Assembly: GCF_000472425.1 (NCBI RefSeq)
Contig: NZ_AXAI01000002.1
Location: forward strand, 348,748-412,747
Direction: 5' to 3'
Origin: Bradyrhizobium sp. Tv2a-2
GTDB lineage: Bacteria; Pseudomonadota; Alphaproteobacteria; Rhizobiales; Xanthobacteraceae
Length of the DNA: 64,000 nt
A model generated the notes under the pieces. The model had not been told where the DNA came from. It searched no databases and saw only the letters and a program-made list of their open reading frames with translations. Positions 50,892-60,249 of the stretch are shown here, piece by piece; position 1 is the stretch's first letter, and each line of letters begins with the position of its first letter. The position numbers were made by a program, and so were the translations under genes.

Positions 50892-51133
50892 TGCTTGGCA
50901 AATTCAAGGCTGTTTGCCTTCATTCCTTAACCGTTGCGTGGAGCTACGTCCTCGCGATCGCCGGCGGCGCAATGAACGCCATCGACAGCATCGGAAATGC
51001 GCTCGGAGATCCCAATCTAAGAGACCAGATCAATAATGCGATCGGCGACGCCAGAGTTGCCGGGCGCATTCTGCTCGGCATCTCCATCATCACGATCCTG
51101 GCCCGGCTGAGATCGCTGCGAAAGGCAAGCTGA
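50891..51133 (+). CDS. Small lysis-cassette membrane protein
   Basis: 80 residues: a hydrophobic segment about 10-28 (SLTVAWSYVLAIAGGAMNAI), an amphipathic middle and a second hydrophobic stretch (VAGRILLGISIITILARL). Coupled to both neighbours. Possibly a holin or anti-holin. Confidence 0.55.
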   Translation: MLGKFKAVCLHSLTVAWSYVLAIAGGAMNAIDSIGNALGDPNLRDQINNAIGDARVAGRILLGISIITILARLRSLRKAS

Positions 51134-51517
51134 ATGTGGATGGCGATCTTAAGTTTTCTCGGTGGCCCTGTCATCAAGGGGCTCATCGACGCCTACAATG
51201 CCAAACTCAAGGCAGGCAGTGTGGATGCCAAGATCGGGGCGGATCTTGCGGCGACCGAGATCGCCGCCCAGGTCTCGGAAACGAACGCGATCCTTCAATA
51301 TAGAGCCGCTGAGATCGGCCACTGGTATGAGCCTGACAAGCTCATGGGCTACTTCGTAGCCATCTATTTTGGAAAACTGTTGATCTTCGACAAGGTACTC
51401 GGGCTCGGAACCACGGATCCGCTGGCCGGCTTTGCCGCGGTCACGTCAAACCTTGTGGTGTCGTTCTACTTCGCCAAGCGCGGCTTCGAGAATGTCGCGA
51501 GAATCATCAAGCGATGA
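51134..51517 (+). CDS. Holin-like protein
   Basis: 127 residues, starting one base after the preceding stop. An N-terminal hydrophobic stretch, an Ala-rich helix (KIGADLAATEIAAQVSETNA), then two hydrophobic segments (LMGYFVAIYFGKLLIF and LAGFAAVTSNLVVSFYFA). This is the layout of three-segment phage holins, which perforate the inner membrane to release endolysin. It overlaps the next gene by 4 bases. Confidence 0.7.
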   Translation: MWMAILSFLGGPVIKGLIDAYNAKLKAGSVDAKIGADLAATEIAAQVSETNAILQYRAAEIGHWYEPDKLMGYFVAIYFGKLLIFDKVLGLGTTDPLAGFAAVTSNLVVSFYFAKRGFENVARIIKR

Positions 51518-51816
51518 GCCCGATGCGTGACGAGGATATCAAAACCATCGTAGCCGAGACTTTGGCCGAACAACAGCGGCTGCAGCGCGACGATATCGAT
51601 GCGATCGTGCTGCGGGCGATCGCGACGATTCTCACCTCGTTCGGAATTGAGGAGGAGGACCGCAAGGAGCTGAGATCTGATTTTCAGCATTTGCGGCGGT
51701 GGCGGAAAAGCGTCGAGCAAGCGCAGAGCTACACATTCAAGGCTGTCATTACCGTCATTGTTGCCGGACTCCTCGGCGCGGTATGGCTGGGGGTCAAGGT
51801 GATGCTCGGAAAGTGA
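51514..51816 (+). CDS. Lysis-cassette protein with C-terminal membrane anchor
   Basis: 100 residues. A charged helical start (EDIKTIVAETLAEQQRLQRD) and HLRRWRKSVEQAQSYTFKAV lead to one C-terminal membrane helix. This form is common in phage lysis cassettes (annotated DUF6127 and similar). Exact function unknown. Confidence 0.6.
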   Translation: MSPMRDEDIKTIVAETLAEQQRLQRDDIDAIVLRAIATILTSFGIEEEDRKELRSDFQHLRRWRKSVEQAQSYTFKAVITVIVAGLLGAVWLGVKVMLGK

Positions 51817-52295
51817 CTGGACCCGTAGGACAGCACATCAAGGGGAAATGCTGCTTGGAGAACGAGGCCGTGTACCGAATCCGGGAAGCAGATTCACAGG
51901 ACGAGGAAGTTGCAGAGTTTCTGGATGAACTGCATCGAATCACATTCTTCGACAGCGCGCCAGTGCCGCCGTTTGATGCAGGCTATTGGTGGCTCGCGTT
52001 TTGCGGTGCCGAGCCTGTTGCCTTCGCGGGATTGGTGCGATCGACTCATGCGCCGAATGCCGGGTATCTGTGCCGTGTCGGGGTCATCAGGAGACATTGG
52101 GGGCGATCGCTGCAGCTGCGTTTGCTGCGAGCGGCAGCCTCCCGCGCACGTCGGAATGGTTGGCACAGCATTGTCTCCGACACCACAGACAACGTTGTCT
52201 CTGCCAACAACTTCATCCGGGCCGGCTATCGGCTCTACCGGCCGAAATTACCGTGGGGCTGGCCCAACACGCTCTATTGGCTCAAATCCATGTGA
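51813..52295 (+). CDS. GNAT-family N-acetyltransferase
   Basis: 160 residues from GTG 51813 (overlapping the preceding stop); later GTG/TTG starts are possible. GNAT signature: VAFAGLVRSTHAPNAGYLCR, the acetyl-CoA loop VGVIRRHWGRSLQLRLLRAA, and NVVSANNFIRAGYRLYRP. Acetylates an unknown amine. It is the last gene of the prophage operon before the terminator. Confidence 0.75.
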   Translation: MTGPVGQHIKGKCCLENEAVYRIREADSQDEEVAEFLDELHRITFFDSAPVPPFDAGYWWLAFCGAEPVAFAGLVRSTHAPNAGYLCRVGVIRRHWGRSLQLRLLRAAASRARRNGWHSIVSDTTDNVVSANNFIRAGYRLYRPKLPWGWPNTLYWLKSM

Positions 52296-52338
52296 GTGCA
52301 GGCGTTGGAGACATGGCAAAGACCGTCCAGCCTTATTT

Positions 52339-52375
52339 GCCCGGTGGCCAAGCGCCGCCGGGCCTTTGCTGTTTT
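52339..52375 (+). terminator. Terminator at end of prophage lysis operon
   Basis: GCCCGGTGGC-CAAGC-GCCGCCGGGC, ten pairs including one G-T, then CTTTGCTGTTTT. It marks the end of the phage block; chromosomal genes begin at 52520. Confidence 0.75.
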
Positions 52376-52519
52376 CGTGCAGCGCTGTGCAGCCTTGCAG
52401 CAGGCGAGGGGCTCTCGCCGCAAGTCACAGGGCTCGATTGGCTTCCCGCCCTTGTGGCCCACCCGAAATCAAACGTAAAGTCTCCACTGTGCATCGAAAG
52501 CACGGGGAAATGCCAAAAC

Positions 52520-53788
52520 ATGTCAAAAATGCCGCTGCCCGATTATCCGCCAAGACCGATGGATGCGCCCACCGCGCTTGATGGTCTATTGGTCATCGAC
52601 TTCACGCGCGTCGTGGCGGGCCCCGCCTGCACGCAGACTCTGGCCGATTTCGGTGCGAAGGTTATCAAGATCGAAAATCCTGATGGCGGCGACGACACGC
52701 GCGCCTATGAGCATGCCGAGATTGGAGGAGAGAGCGCCGCCTATCTGAGCTTGAATCGAAACAAGCGCGGCATCGCTTTGGACCTCGCGGTGCCTGAGGC
52801 GCGTGAGGTGGCTCGTGAGCTGATCTCTCGTGCCGACGTTGTTGTGGAAAATTTCTCCGCCAGCGTGATGGAAAAATTCGGCTTGGACTACGCGTCGGTC
52901 GCACCGACCAACCCGCGGCTGATCTATTGCGCGATTTCGGCCTACGGACGCAGCGGGCCGTTTGCATCACGCCCCGGCTTCGATCCCATCACGCAAGCCG
53001 AAAGCGGCTTTATGTCGCTGAATGGCTTTCCGGATGGCCCGCCGGTGCGGACCGGTCCGCCCATCGTCGACATGGCGACAGGTATGTCAGCCTGTAACGC
53101 CATCCTGCTTGCGTTATTGGCCCGCGATCGGATTGGCCGGGGCCAGTATGTCGAGGTTGCTCTGTTCGATATCGCGATGGCAATGACCGGCTTCTATGGG
53201 ATGGCTTACCTGATTAACGGGGCCAATCCAGGCCGCTTTGGCAATTCGCCGAACGGCTCACCGACCGTCGGCGTCTATGAGGCCTCCGATGGGCCGCTGT
53301 ACATGGCTTGTGCCAACGACCGCCTTTATCGCCGCCTTGTGACTGAGGTGCTCGAGCGCCCCGATCTGATCACCCATCCGGATTTCGCGACACGCAAGGC
53401 CAGAAGCGCCAACAAGGAAAAATTGCGTGCGGTCATTGCCGGCATTTTTGCCGGCGACAAGCTCGAGACCTGGATGGCAAAGATGAAGAGGGCTAATATA
53501 CCGGTAGGCTATCTTCGCACCGTGGAACAGGGCTTCAATGCACCGGAGGCGCGGGAGCGTCAGCGTCTCAGCCGAATTCCTCATCCGACCGCAGGCTTCG
53601 TTCCGAATATAGCGACGCCGCTCAACATGGAGCTGACGCCGCCGGCCGATCCCGCCGCCGCGCCGCTATTGGGCGAGCACACAAAGCAGGTGTTGCGCGG
53701 GATACTTGGCTATGATGATGCTCGCCTCGGCGCGCTTGCCCAAGCCGGCGCGTTCGGTAAGCTGACCTCGGAGACGGCCGTGACGTAG
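52520..53788 (+). CDS. Family III CoA-transferase (CaiB/BaiF type)
   Basis: 422 residues from ATG 52520; the longer frame upstream crosses the terminator. Family text throughout: PLDGLLVIDFTRVVAGPACT-like start, DFGAKVIKIENPDGGDDTR, YLSLNRNKRGIALDL, RPGFDPITQAESGFMSL, and the catalytic Asp in PPIVDMATGMSA. It moves CoA between carboxylic acids. It opens a catabolic cluster. Confidence 0.85.
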   Translation: MSKMPLPDYPPRPMDAPTALDGLLVIDFTRVVAGPACTQTLADFGAKVIKIENPDGGDDTRAYEHAEIGGESAAYLSLNRNKRGIALDLAVPEAREVARELISRADVVVENFSASVMEKFGLDYASVAPTNPRLIYCAISAYGRSGPFASRPGFDPITQAESGFMSLNGFPDGPPVRTGPPIVDMATGMSACNAILLALLARDRIGRGQYVEVALFDIAMAMTGFYGMAYLINGANPGRFGNSPNGSPTVGVYEASDGPLYMACANDRLYRRLVTEVLERPDLITHPDFATRKARSANKEKLRAVIAGIFAGDKLETWMAKMKRANIPVGYLRTVEQGFNAPEARERQRLSRIPHPTAGFVPNIATPLNMELTPPADPAAAPLLGEHTKQVLRGILGYDDARLGALAQAGAFGKLTSETAVT

Positions 53789-53839
53789 ATTGAATGGCGG
53801 AACGATCGTCAATCGCCTGCAGCTGGATGGGTTCGTCCG

Positions 53840-54496
53840 ATGAGTATTCAGATCTACGGCTTTTGGCGATCGATCGCGTCGTTCCGGGTTCGGGTCGCAC
53901 TGAAACTGAAAGGCTTGTCCTTTGAGGAAATTCCCGTCGATATTCTCGCCGGCGAGCAGTTCAGGCCGGGCTATGAGGCGGTGAATGCCGAGCGTGTGGT
54001 GCCGACCCTTCTTCATGACGGACATACTCTGTTCCAGTCGCTGGCGATCATCGAATATCTCGAGGATATCAGGCCGGAGCCGCGACTGCTGCCGCTGGAT
54101 CCCAAGGACCGGGCCTATGCGCGCTCGCTGGCGCTTGTAACAGTCGCGGACGCCCATCCGTTGATAACGCCCCGGATTCGCAATCATCTTGTTGCGACGT
54201 TTGGCGCCGACGCCACCGCCGTCGAGAATTGGGGCCGGCATTGGACCATGGAAGGATTGGCGACGTATGAGCGTCTGCTGGAGCGCCGAGCCCCGCAGCC
54301 CTTTGCGCTCGGTGCCGAGCCTGGGCTCGCCGATATCTGCGTAGCTGGCCATACCATCGCGGCTCAATATCTGAAACTCGAGCTGACCGGGTTTCCAGTC
54401 GTGGCGCGTCTGTCGGAACGCTGCTTTGCCCTTCCGGCCTTCCTTAGCTCTCATCCATTCGAACAACCGGGATACAAGGCTACGCAGGCGCGCTGA
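53840..54496 (+). CDS. Zeta-class glutathione transferase (maleylacetoacetate/maleylpyruvate isomerase type)
   Basis: 218 residues. Thioredoxin-fold N-terminus with the zeta motif around Ser (FWRSIASFRVRVALKLKGL), cis-Pro in RVVPTLL and SLAIIEYLED; the helical C-domain has GLADICVAGH. Zeta GSTs isomerise maleyl intermediates of aromatic ring cleavage, using glutathione. It fits the neighbouring aromatic hydroxylase genes. Confidence 0.8.
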   Translation: MSIQIYGFWRSIASFRVRVALKLKGLSFEEIPVDILAGEQFRPGYEAVNAERVVPTLLHDGHTLFQSLAIIEYLEDIRPEPRLLPLDPKDRAYARSLALVTVADAHPLITPRIRNHLVATFGADATAVENWGRHWTMEGLATYERLLERRAPQPFALGAEPGLADICVAGHTIAAQYLKLELTGFPVVARLSERCFALPAFLSSHPFEQPGYKATQAR

Positions 54497-54663
54497 CAAG
54501 TCGGCCGGGCGGAACGCCGCCGGCTTGCCGGTCGAATTGCGACTGCGGCGGAATTTGATTGACGAGGTACGTCCGCCAAGCCTTAATTGGCCATCACGTG
54601 TCTGCTGGCCGATTTTCACCGGTCGGGCGGACAAAACCGCGAAGACGCAGCGAGGAATGCCAG

Positions 54664-55896
54664 ATGGCGGGTGTTGGTCGAAAACCAACCACCGATCCCT
54701 CTACGGAAGAGGATAGGGACGAGCGCATCCACGCAACGATGGTCGCGCGTGCAAAGGCCTTGATCCCCCAGCTTCGCGATCGAGCGGCGCGCACGGAAGA
54801 GCTCCGGCGTCTGCCCCCGGAGACCGAGCGTGATCTGCATGAGGCCGACCTGTTCAGGATCGTCCAGCCGAAGCGGGTCGGTGGCTCGGAGCTCGACTAT
54901 GTCGCGCTGGTCGATTGCGCCGAGCAGCTCGGGAAGGGAGACGCGTCGGTAGCCTGGAATTTCGCAAATCTCGCGAGCCATCACTGGATGCTGGCGATGT
55001 TTGATAGGCGAGCCCAGGATCTTGTCTGGGGCCAGGACCCCAACGTATTGATCGCGTCTTCTTTCATCTTTCCGGCAGGGCGGGCGCGAAGGGTTGACGG
55101 TGGCTATCGGCTGCGGGGCAGCTGGCCGTTTTCGTCCGGGGTTGCGTCTTGTGAATGGAATATGCTCGGCAGCGTGGTTGCCTCCGACGACGAGGCCGAT
55201 GGCATCGAGTATCGTATCTTTCTGCTACCCAGAAAGGATTACAGGATTCTGGACACTTGGAATGCGGCGGGGTTGCGGGGAACGGGCTCCAATGATGTGG
55301 AGGTCAGGGACGCCTTTGTTGCGCAGTCGCTTTCGGTGGCGGTAAGCGATCTCGCGGGTGGTTCGACTCCGGGAAGCGTGGTCAATCCCAATCCGCTTTA
55401 TACGTTGCCGGTGTTCTCGCTTTTTCCCTTCGTGCTCTCGGGCGTCGCGCTCGGCAACGCACAAGCCTGTCTGGACGATTATGTCGACACCGCACGGCAT
55501 CGGGCTTCGACCTATAATCGCGCCAAACTGGGCGATCTGCAGAGCACGCAGATCAAGATCGCGGAGGCGTCTGCCAAAATCGATGCGGCGCGTCTGATCA
55601 TGCGCTCGAGCTGTATTGACGCAATGGAAGCGGCGAGGGGCGGTCAAATTCCGGATATGGCGGTCAAGACCAAATCGAGGCGCGATGGGGCCCATTCCGT
55701 CAATATCTGCACCGAAGCGGTGTCGTTGCTGTTCGCGGCGAGCGGCGCGCGCGGATTGTTCACGTCAGGCGCCTTGCAACGGCAATTCCGCGACGCGCAC
55801 GCGATCAATTCGCATATCGCTTTCAATTTCGATGCGGCGGGAACCAACTACGGTCGTATCGCGCTCGGGCTGCCGTCCGAGAACCTAACGCTTTGA
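54664..55896 (+). CDS. Flavin-dependent aromatic monooxygenase, oxygenase component (group D)
   Basis: 410 residues from ATG 54664. Acyl-CoA dehydrogenase fold of the HsaA/HpaH(C2)/DszC-like type: LPPETERDLHEADLFRIVQP, QLGKGDASVAWNFANLASHH, GYRLRGSWPFSSGVASCEWN and WNAAGLRGTGSNDVEV. It hydroxylates an aromatic ring using reduced flavin supplied by a partner reductase, which is the next gene (10 bases away). Confidence 0.8.
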   Translation: MAGVGRKPTTDPSTEEDRDERIHATMVARAKALIPQLRDRAARTEELRRLPPETERDLHEADLFRIVQPKRVGGSELDYVALVDCAEQLGKGDASVAWNFANLASHHWMLAMFDRRAQDLVWGQDPNVLIASSFIFPAGRARRVDGGYRLRGSWPFSSGVASCEWNMLGSVVASDDEADGIEYRIFLLPRKDYRILDTWNAAGLRGTGSNDVEVRDAFVAQSLSVAVSDLAGGSTPGSVVNPNPLYTLPVFSLFPFVLSGVALGNAQACLDDYVDTARHRASTYNRAKLGDLQSTQIKIAEASAKIDAARLIMRSSCIDAMEAARGGQIPDMAVKTKSRRDGAHSVNICTEAVSLLFAASGARGLFTSGALQRQFRDAHAINSHIAFNFDAAGTNYGRIALGLPSENLTL

Positions 55897-55905
55897 GGCT
55901 GGCGG

Positions 55906-56478
55906 ATGAACGACGCGCCCAAGCACCCGATCGGCCCGGATCCCGCCAACGAATTGGCCAGCGATCATTCACCGATTGACCCGCGCGACTTTCGCAACGC
56001 GCTTGGCACCTATGCGACGGGTGTCACCATCATAACGGCGGCCGGCGCCGACAAGAAGCCGTACGGCTTGACCTGCAACTCCTTCGCCTCGGTCTCGTTG
56101 AACCCGCCTTTGGTGCTCTGGAGCCTGGTGCTTTTTTCCTCAAGCTTGAGCATCTTCCAGAACGCCAGCCATTTCGCCGTTAACGTGCTGGGTTTTAAAC
56201 AACAGGCGCTGGCGAACAAATTCGCCAAGTCGTCGGAGGACAAGTTCACTGGGGTTGAGTGGAAGCCGGGACTCGGCAACGCGCCGCTGTTGACCGAGAG
56301 TGTCGCCAACTTTCAGTGCCGATCTGTGAACCGGTATTATGGCGGCGACCATGTCATCTTCCTCGGCGCTGTAGAAGCCTATTCCTACAATCGCAAAGAG
56401 CCGCTGCTGTTCGCGCGCGGCGGCTACGGCCGCTTTCATGCGGCCGATGATCACCAGGTGGACCACAAGACGTCATGA
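55906..56478 (+). CDS. Flavin reductase (partner of the monooxygenase)
   Basis: 190 residues. Flavin-reductase-like FMN-binding domain: FRNALGTYATGVTIITA, YGLTCNSFASVSLNPPLVLW, FAVNVLGFKQQALANKFA, NRYYGGDHVIFLGAVEAY. It supplies FMNH2/FADH2 to the oxygenase. It overlaps the regulator gene by 4 bases (ATGA). Confidence 0.85.
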   Translation: MNDAPKHPIGPDPANELASDHSPIDPRDFRNALGTYATGVTIITAAGADKKPYGLTCNSFASVSLNPPLVLWSLVLFSSSLSIFQNASHFAVNVLGFKQQALANKFAKSSEDKFTGVEWKPGLGNAPLLTESVANFQCRSVNRYYGGDHVIFLGAVEAYSYNRKEPLLFARGGYGRFHAADDHQVDHKTS

Positions 56479-57164
56479 GCCGTAAGGCGCTGCCCAGGCG
56501 CTCCAAGGGCAAGCAAAGACGACTGGCTCCGGATGATCGTCGCCAGGAGTTCGTCGCCAAGGCGACTGAATTCTTTTCGGAGCACGGGTTCGCGGGTGGC
56601 ACGCGCGCCCTGGCGCGTCGTTTGGGCGTAACGCAACCGCTGCTTTATCGGTATTTTCCGAGCAAGGACGAGCTGATCAGGGAGGTCTATCGGACGGTCT
56701 ATCTCGATCCGCTCGATACCGGGTGGGAGCAACTACTTGCGGATCGTTCCAAGCCGCTATGCGATCGGCTACAGGAGTTCTATCGTGCCTATACCGACGT
56801 GATCTTCACGCGCAAATGGCTCCGCATCTATCTTTATTCTGGTTTGAAAGGCCTGGATATCAATAGACGGTATGTCGCGGTCGTTCGCGACAAGATCCTG
56901 ATGCGCATCGTCAGGGAGTGTCGATATGAAGCGGGGCTGCCGGCTCAGGGCAGGCTGACTGCGTCCGAGATCGAGCTAGCCTGGGTCTTCCACAGCGGGA
57001 TTTTCTACTACGGCGTTCGCAAATATATCTACGAGGCGCCCGTTCTTGATGACAAGGAACGGATGATCCGTGATGCGATCGCGGCGTTTCTGGCCGGCTA
57101 TCAAAAAGTCTTTGCTCGGCCAAGCGCCACTGCGCCGCGCATGCGGGTCGGGGCAGCGGAATAG
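56475..57164 (+). CDS. TetR-family regulator
   Basis: 229 residues. N-terminal TetR DNA-binding domain: AATEFFSEHGFAGGTRALAR-like helix-turn-helix with LGVTQPLLYRYFPSKDELI. Helical ligand domain follows. Coupled to the reductase gene; probably controls this cluster in response to its substrate. Confidence 0.85.
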   Translation: MSRKALPRRSKGKQRRLAPDDRRQEFVAKATEFFSEHGFAGGTRALARRLGVTQPLLYRYFPSKDELIREVYRTVYLDPLDTGWEQLLADRSKPLCDRLQEFYRAYTDVIFTRKWLRIYLYSGLKGLDINRRYVAVVRDKILMRIVRECRYEAGLPAQGRLTASEIELAWVFHSGIFYYGVRKYIYEAPVLDDKERMIRDAIAAFLAGYQKVFARPSATAPRMRVGAAE

Positions 57165-57185
57165 CTACGCGGCGCGAACCGCGCC

Positions 57186-58064
57186 TCAACCCGGCTTGGC
57201 CATTTCCGCCCGGTACCAATCGCCAATTTCGCTTGCGGTCATCAATGCCACGCCGTCATGGCCGATGACATAGTCGAGCAACGCCTCGACATATTTGATG
57301 CGATGAGGGACACCAGTGATATAGGGATGCAGCGAAATCGCCATAACGCGCGCATTGCTGGCCCCTTCCAGATAAAGCCGGTCGAACTGATCCGTGCAAC
57401 GCTGCAGGAATTGCTCGGACGGCAAATGCTGCAGTGCATGGATGACAATGTCGTTGGTCTCGACTGAATAGGGAATTGTGGTGATCGGCCCGTGAGGTGT
57501 CGCGATATCCTGCGGCAGATCATCGATCACCCAATCCGCAACATATTCGATGCCGTTGAGACGGAGCAAATCGAGTGTCTGCTCGGTCTCAGTCAGGCCC
57601 GGGCTCTCCCACGAGCGGGGCGGCTTTCCCACAAACTTCGCGATCGTCTCCACCGACCGCTTGATGGCGTCGGACTGATTCTCAAGCTTGTGCATCGGCC
57701 CCTGAACGAAGCCATGACCCATAAACTCGAAGCCGGCCTCGCGCGCGGCTGAGGCAACGCGAGGGTAGCTGTCGCACACATTGGCGTTCAGTGCCAAGGT
57801 GACAGGTATCATGCGATCCGTCAGCGCTTTGAATTGCCGCCAGAATCCGGCACGCATGCCGTATTCGTGCCAGGACCAGTTGGGAACATCGGGCAGAAGC
57901 GGTTGCCCCATCGGCGGGCTCAGGACCGTCCGAGGCATGGGGTTCTCGATGCGCCACTCCTCGACGTTGAGGATCACCCATACGGCGAGCCGCTTGCCAT
58001 TCGGCAACCTCAGCTTTGGCCGGTCGATCTGCGCCTGGTAGGGGATGCGATCAGTAAAGGCCAC
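57186..58064 (-). CDS. Polysaccharide deacetylase-like (PuuE-type) amidohydrolase
   Basis: 292 residues. NodB-fold text of the PuuE/allantoinase-like group: AVWVILNVEEWRIE, PNWSWHEYGMRAGFWRQF, TLALNANVCDSYPRVASAAR, EFMGHGFVQGP and ISLHPYITGVPHR. Members act on cyclic or linear amides rather than sugars. Here it may hydrolyse a ring-opened N-containing intermediate; inference. It follows the LLM gene on the same strand. Confidence 0.75.
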   Translation of the reverse strand: MAFTDRIPYQAQIDRPKLRLPNGKRLAVWVILNVEEWRIENPMPRTVLSPPMGQPLLPDVPNWSWHEYGMRAGFWRQFKALTDRMIPVTLALNANVCDSYPRVASAAREAGFEFMGHGFVQGPMHKLENQSDAIKRSVETIAKFVGKPPRSWESPGLTETEQTLDLLRLNGIEYVADWVIDDLPQDIATPHGPITTIPYSVETNDIVIHALQHLPSEQFLQRCTDQFDRLYLEGASNARVMAISLHPYITGVPHRIKYVEALLDYVIGHDGVALMTASEIGDWYRAEMAKPG

Positions 58065-58092
58065 GGCATTTCCTCATACGGTTTAGTGCCGC

Positions 58093-59196
58093 TTATTCGG
58101 CGGCGCGTGATTGCTTCGAAGCGGCGTTGATCCGTGGCATGACTTGCTCCGCCATCAGGATCATCGATTGCCGCGCCAACTCGCGATCCTTCCAGTCCTT
58201 GCCGGCATAGAGCAGCGTGCCGAACTGTCCCACCTCATCCTGAAACGAGAGCAACTGGTCCGCGACGCTTTCGGGCGTGCCATGAATGATCAACCTGTCA
58301 CAGATCATATCCAGCGTTACTTCCTCGTCTGGCTGGTCCCGTCGCGTCTTGAACAGCTCAATCCGACCATTCTTCTTCAGCTTCGTGAACAGCGAGCGAT
58401 AATAGTAGACGTAAGGACTGTCTGGATCGGTCGCATACGCCTTTGCGGTGGCGGTGTCGTTGGCCACAAAGACGCTTTTTGCCACTCGCCAGTTGGCGGG
58501 ATCGGCGGCACGGCCGACGCGCTCGCAGCCCTCGACATATTTCGGCCAGTGGCTCTTCACCCATGCCGGCATCAGGAAGTTGGCCGATATCGGATCCCAG
58601 CCCCGTGCCGCTGCCTCTGTCACGCCCTTCGAGAAGGGAGCCACTGCGGTCACGACGATCGGCGGATGCGGCCGCTGCAAGGGACGTGCGATGAAGCCCT
58701 GACCGATCTCCTTCATGAGCGTCTTCTCTGTCGAGATATTCCAATACTTGCCTTCAATATTGTAGGGCGGCTCGCCCTCCCAGATGGCAAGCACCTGATT
58801 GATGGCTTCTACGAACATGGCATTGCGGTCGGCGTTCAGGTTGCCGAACAGCTCGGCGTCGGAAAGCAGCCCGCCCGGGCTGATACCGAAGATCAGGCGG
58901 CCTTCCGTCATGTGGTCGAGCATCGCGATGGAAGCGGCTATTGTGGCTGGATGAGAGTTCGGCATATTGATGGTGCCGGTACCGAGTTTGACCTGCTTGG
59001 TTGCGGCCGCAATCCAGGAGAGGAAAGCGACGCAGGAAGTGATGTTCTCGGCCTTGTCGGTCACATGTTCGCCGACATAAGCCTCGCTGAAGCCGAGCTC
59101 ATCGGCGAGCAGAAAGGCTTCGCGGTCCTCTTGCAATGAATGCCGCCAATCCTTCTCGACGGGATGGATCGGCATTGTGAAGAAGCCTAGTTTCAT
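58093..59196 (-). CDS. LLM-class flavin-dependent oxidoreductase
   Basis: 367 residues from ATG 59196. Bacterial-luciferase fold: KLGFFTMPIHP, ADELGFSEAYVGEHV, VKLGTGTINMPNSHPATIAA, MTEGRLIFGISPG, and RGWDPISANFLMP. Uses reduced flavin to oxidise or cleave small organic substrates. Divergent from the molybdenum hydroxylase genes. Confidence 0.85.
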   Translation of the reverse strand: MKLGFFTMPIHPVEKDWRHSLQEDREAFLLADELGFSEAYVGEHVTDKAENITSCVAFLSWIAAATKQVKLGTGTINMPNSHPATIAASIAMLDHMTEGRLIFGISPGGLLSDAELFGNLNADRNAMFVEAINQVLAIWEGEPPYNIEGKYWNISTEKTLMKEIGQGFIARPLQRPHPPIVVTAVAPFSKGVTEAAARGWDPISANFLMPAWVKSHWPKYVEGCERVGRAADPANWRVAKSVFVANDTATAKAYATDPDSPYVYYYRSLFTKLKKNGRIELFKTRRDQPDEEVTLDMICDRLIIHGTPESVADQLLSFQDEVGQFGTLLYAGKDWKDRELARQSMILMAEQVMPRINAASKQSRAAE

Positions 59197-59373
59197 GGCC
59201 TTACTCCCCAAACCCGGGCTCTGTGTTGGGAAGGACGGTGCTTCCTTCGTGGCCCCAACACAAGTCCAAAAGTCGGTGGTGTCGAAATAATCGTTCGATA
59301 AACAAGCTTGACCTTTGATACTGGCGACACTCTAATCCGCCCGCAAAATGTGGTTTCGGGAAGGGGCGCGCCC

Positions 59374-60249
59374 ATGAAAGCACCGGCTTTCGCTTACTCA
59401 CGCGCAACCAGCGTCAACGGCGCGCTGGAACTGCTTTCTGCGCATGGGGAGAACGCACGGCTATTGTCGGGTGGCCAGAGCCTGTTGCCGGCCATGAATC
59501 TTCGCCTGATCTGTCCTGAGATCGTGATCGACATCGGCGATCTCGCTGAATTGCGGGGGATTGCCGTCCGGGACGGCATTGTCAGCATCGGAGCGATGAC
59601 GCGCCATGTTGAGCTCCTGGAGTCCGCTCAGATCGCTACTTCTGTGCCGCTCCTGGCCGAAGCCATACGCCATGTCGCACATCCGGCTATTCGGAACCGG
59701 GGAACGCTCGGCGGCAGCCTTGCCCATGCCGATCCTGCCGCCGAGCTGCCGGCATGCATGATCGCGCTTGATGCAACCATCGTCGTTCGCAGCCAAAGCG
59801 CGGAGCGGCGTATCGCTGCAGTCGATTTCTTCCAGGGCATCTTCGCGACAGCACTGTCAGCCAAGGAGTTGATTGTTTCAGTGGAGCTGCCGATTGCGCA
59901 GGGTGCATCAGCCTACTTTTTTCACGAGTTTGCCCGTCGACATGGTGACTATGCACTTGCCGGTGTGGCAGCTCATGCCACAATGGACGGGCAGGTGCTT
60001 TCCGAACTCCGAATGGCCTTCTTCGCTATCGCGGATAGGCCGGTTTTGGCAAAGGCAGCGGCCAAATTGGTCAATGTCACGGTTACGCCCGCATTGATCT
60101 CTGAGGCCGCAGAGGCGTTTGGCGAGGAGCTCGATCCACCGGAAGACCAGCAGGCCTCTGCCGACCTACGCCGCCATCTGGCCAGGGTGTTGTTCAGGCG
60201 CTGTGCCGAGGAACTTGTCGACTTTGGATCGGTTCGGGTGATTCAATGA
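59374..60249 (+). CDS. Molybdenum hydroxylase, FAD-binding medium subunit
   Basis: 291 residues from ATG 59374 (earlier in-frame start at 59308). CoxM-type FAD motifs: ARLLSGGQSLLPAMNLRL and HVAHPAIRNRGTLGGSLAHA. Passes electrons from the iron-sulphur subunit to the acceptor. Overlaps the next gene (ATGA). Confidence 0.9.
   Translation: MKAPAFAYSRATSVNGALELLSAHGENARLLSGGQSLLPAMNLRLICPEIVIDIGDLAELRGIAVRDGIVSIGAMTRHVELLESAQIATSVPLLAEAIRHVAHPAIRNRGTLGGSLAHADPAAELPACMIALDATIVVRSQSAERRIAAVDFFQGIFATALSAKELIVSVELPIAQGASAYFFHEFARRHGDYALAGVAAHATMDGQVLSELRMAFFAIADRPVLAKAAAKLVNVTVTPALISEAAEAFGEELDPPEDQQASADLRRHLARVLFRRCAEELVDFGSVRVIQ

Noticed and set aside
1..52375. Insertion sequences or CRISPR as the cause of the repeats
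   Set aside because: No transposase, terminal inverted repeats or regularly spaced short repeats; the repeats are gene fragments and tags.
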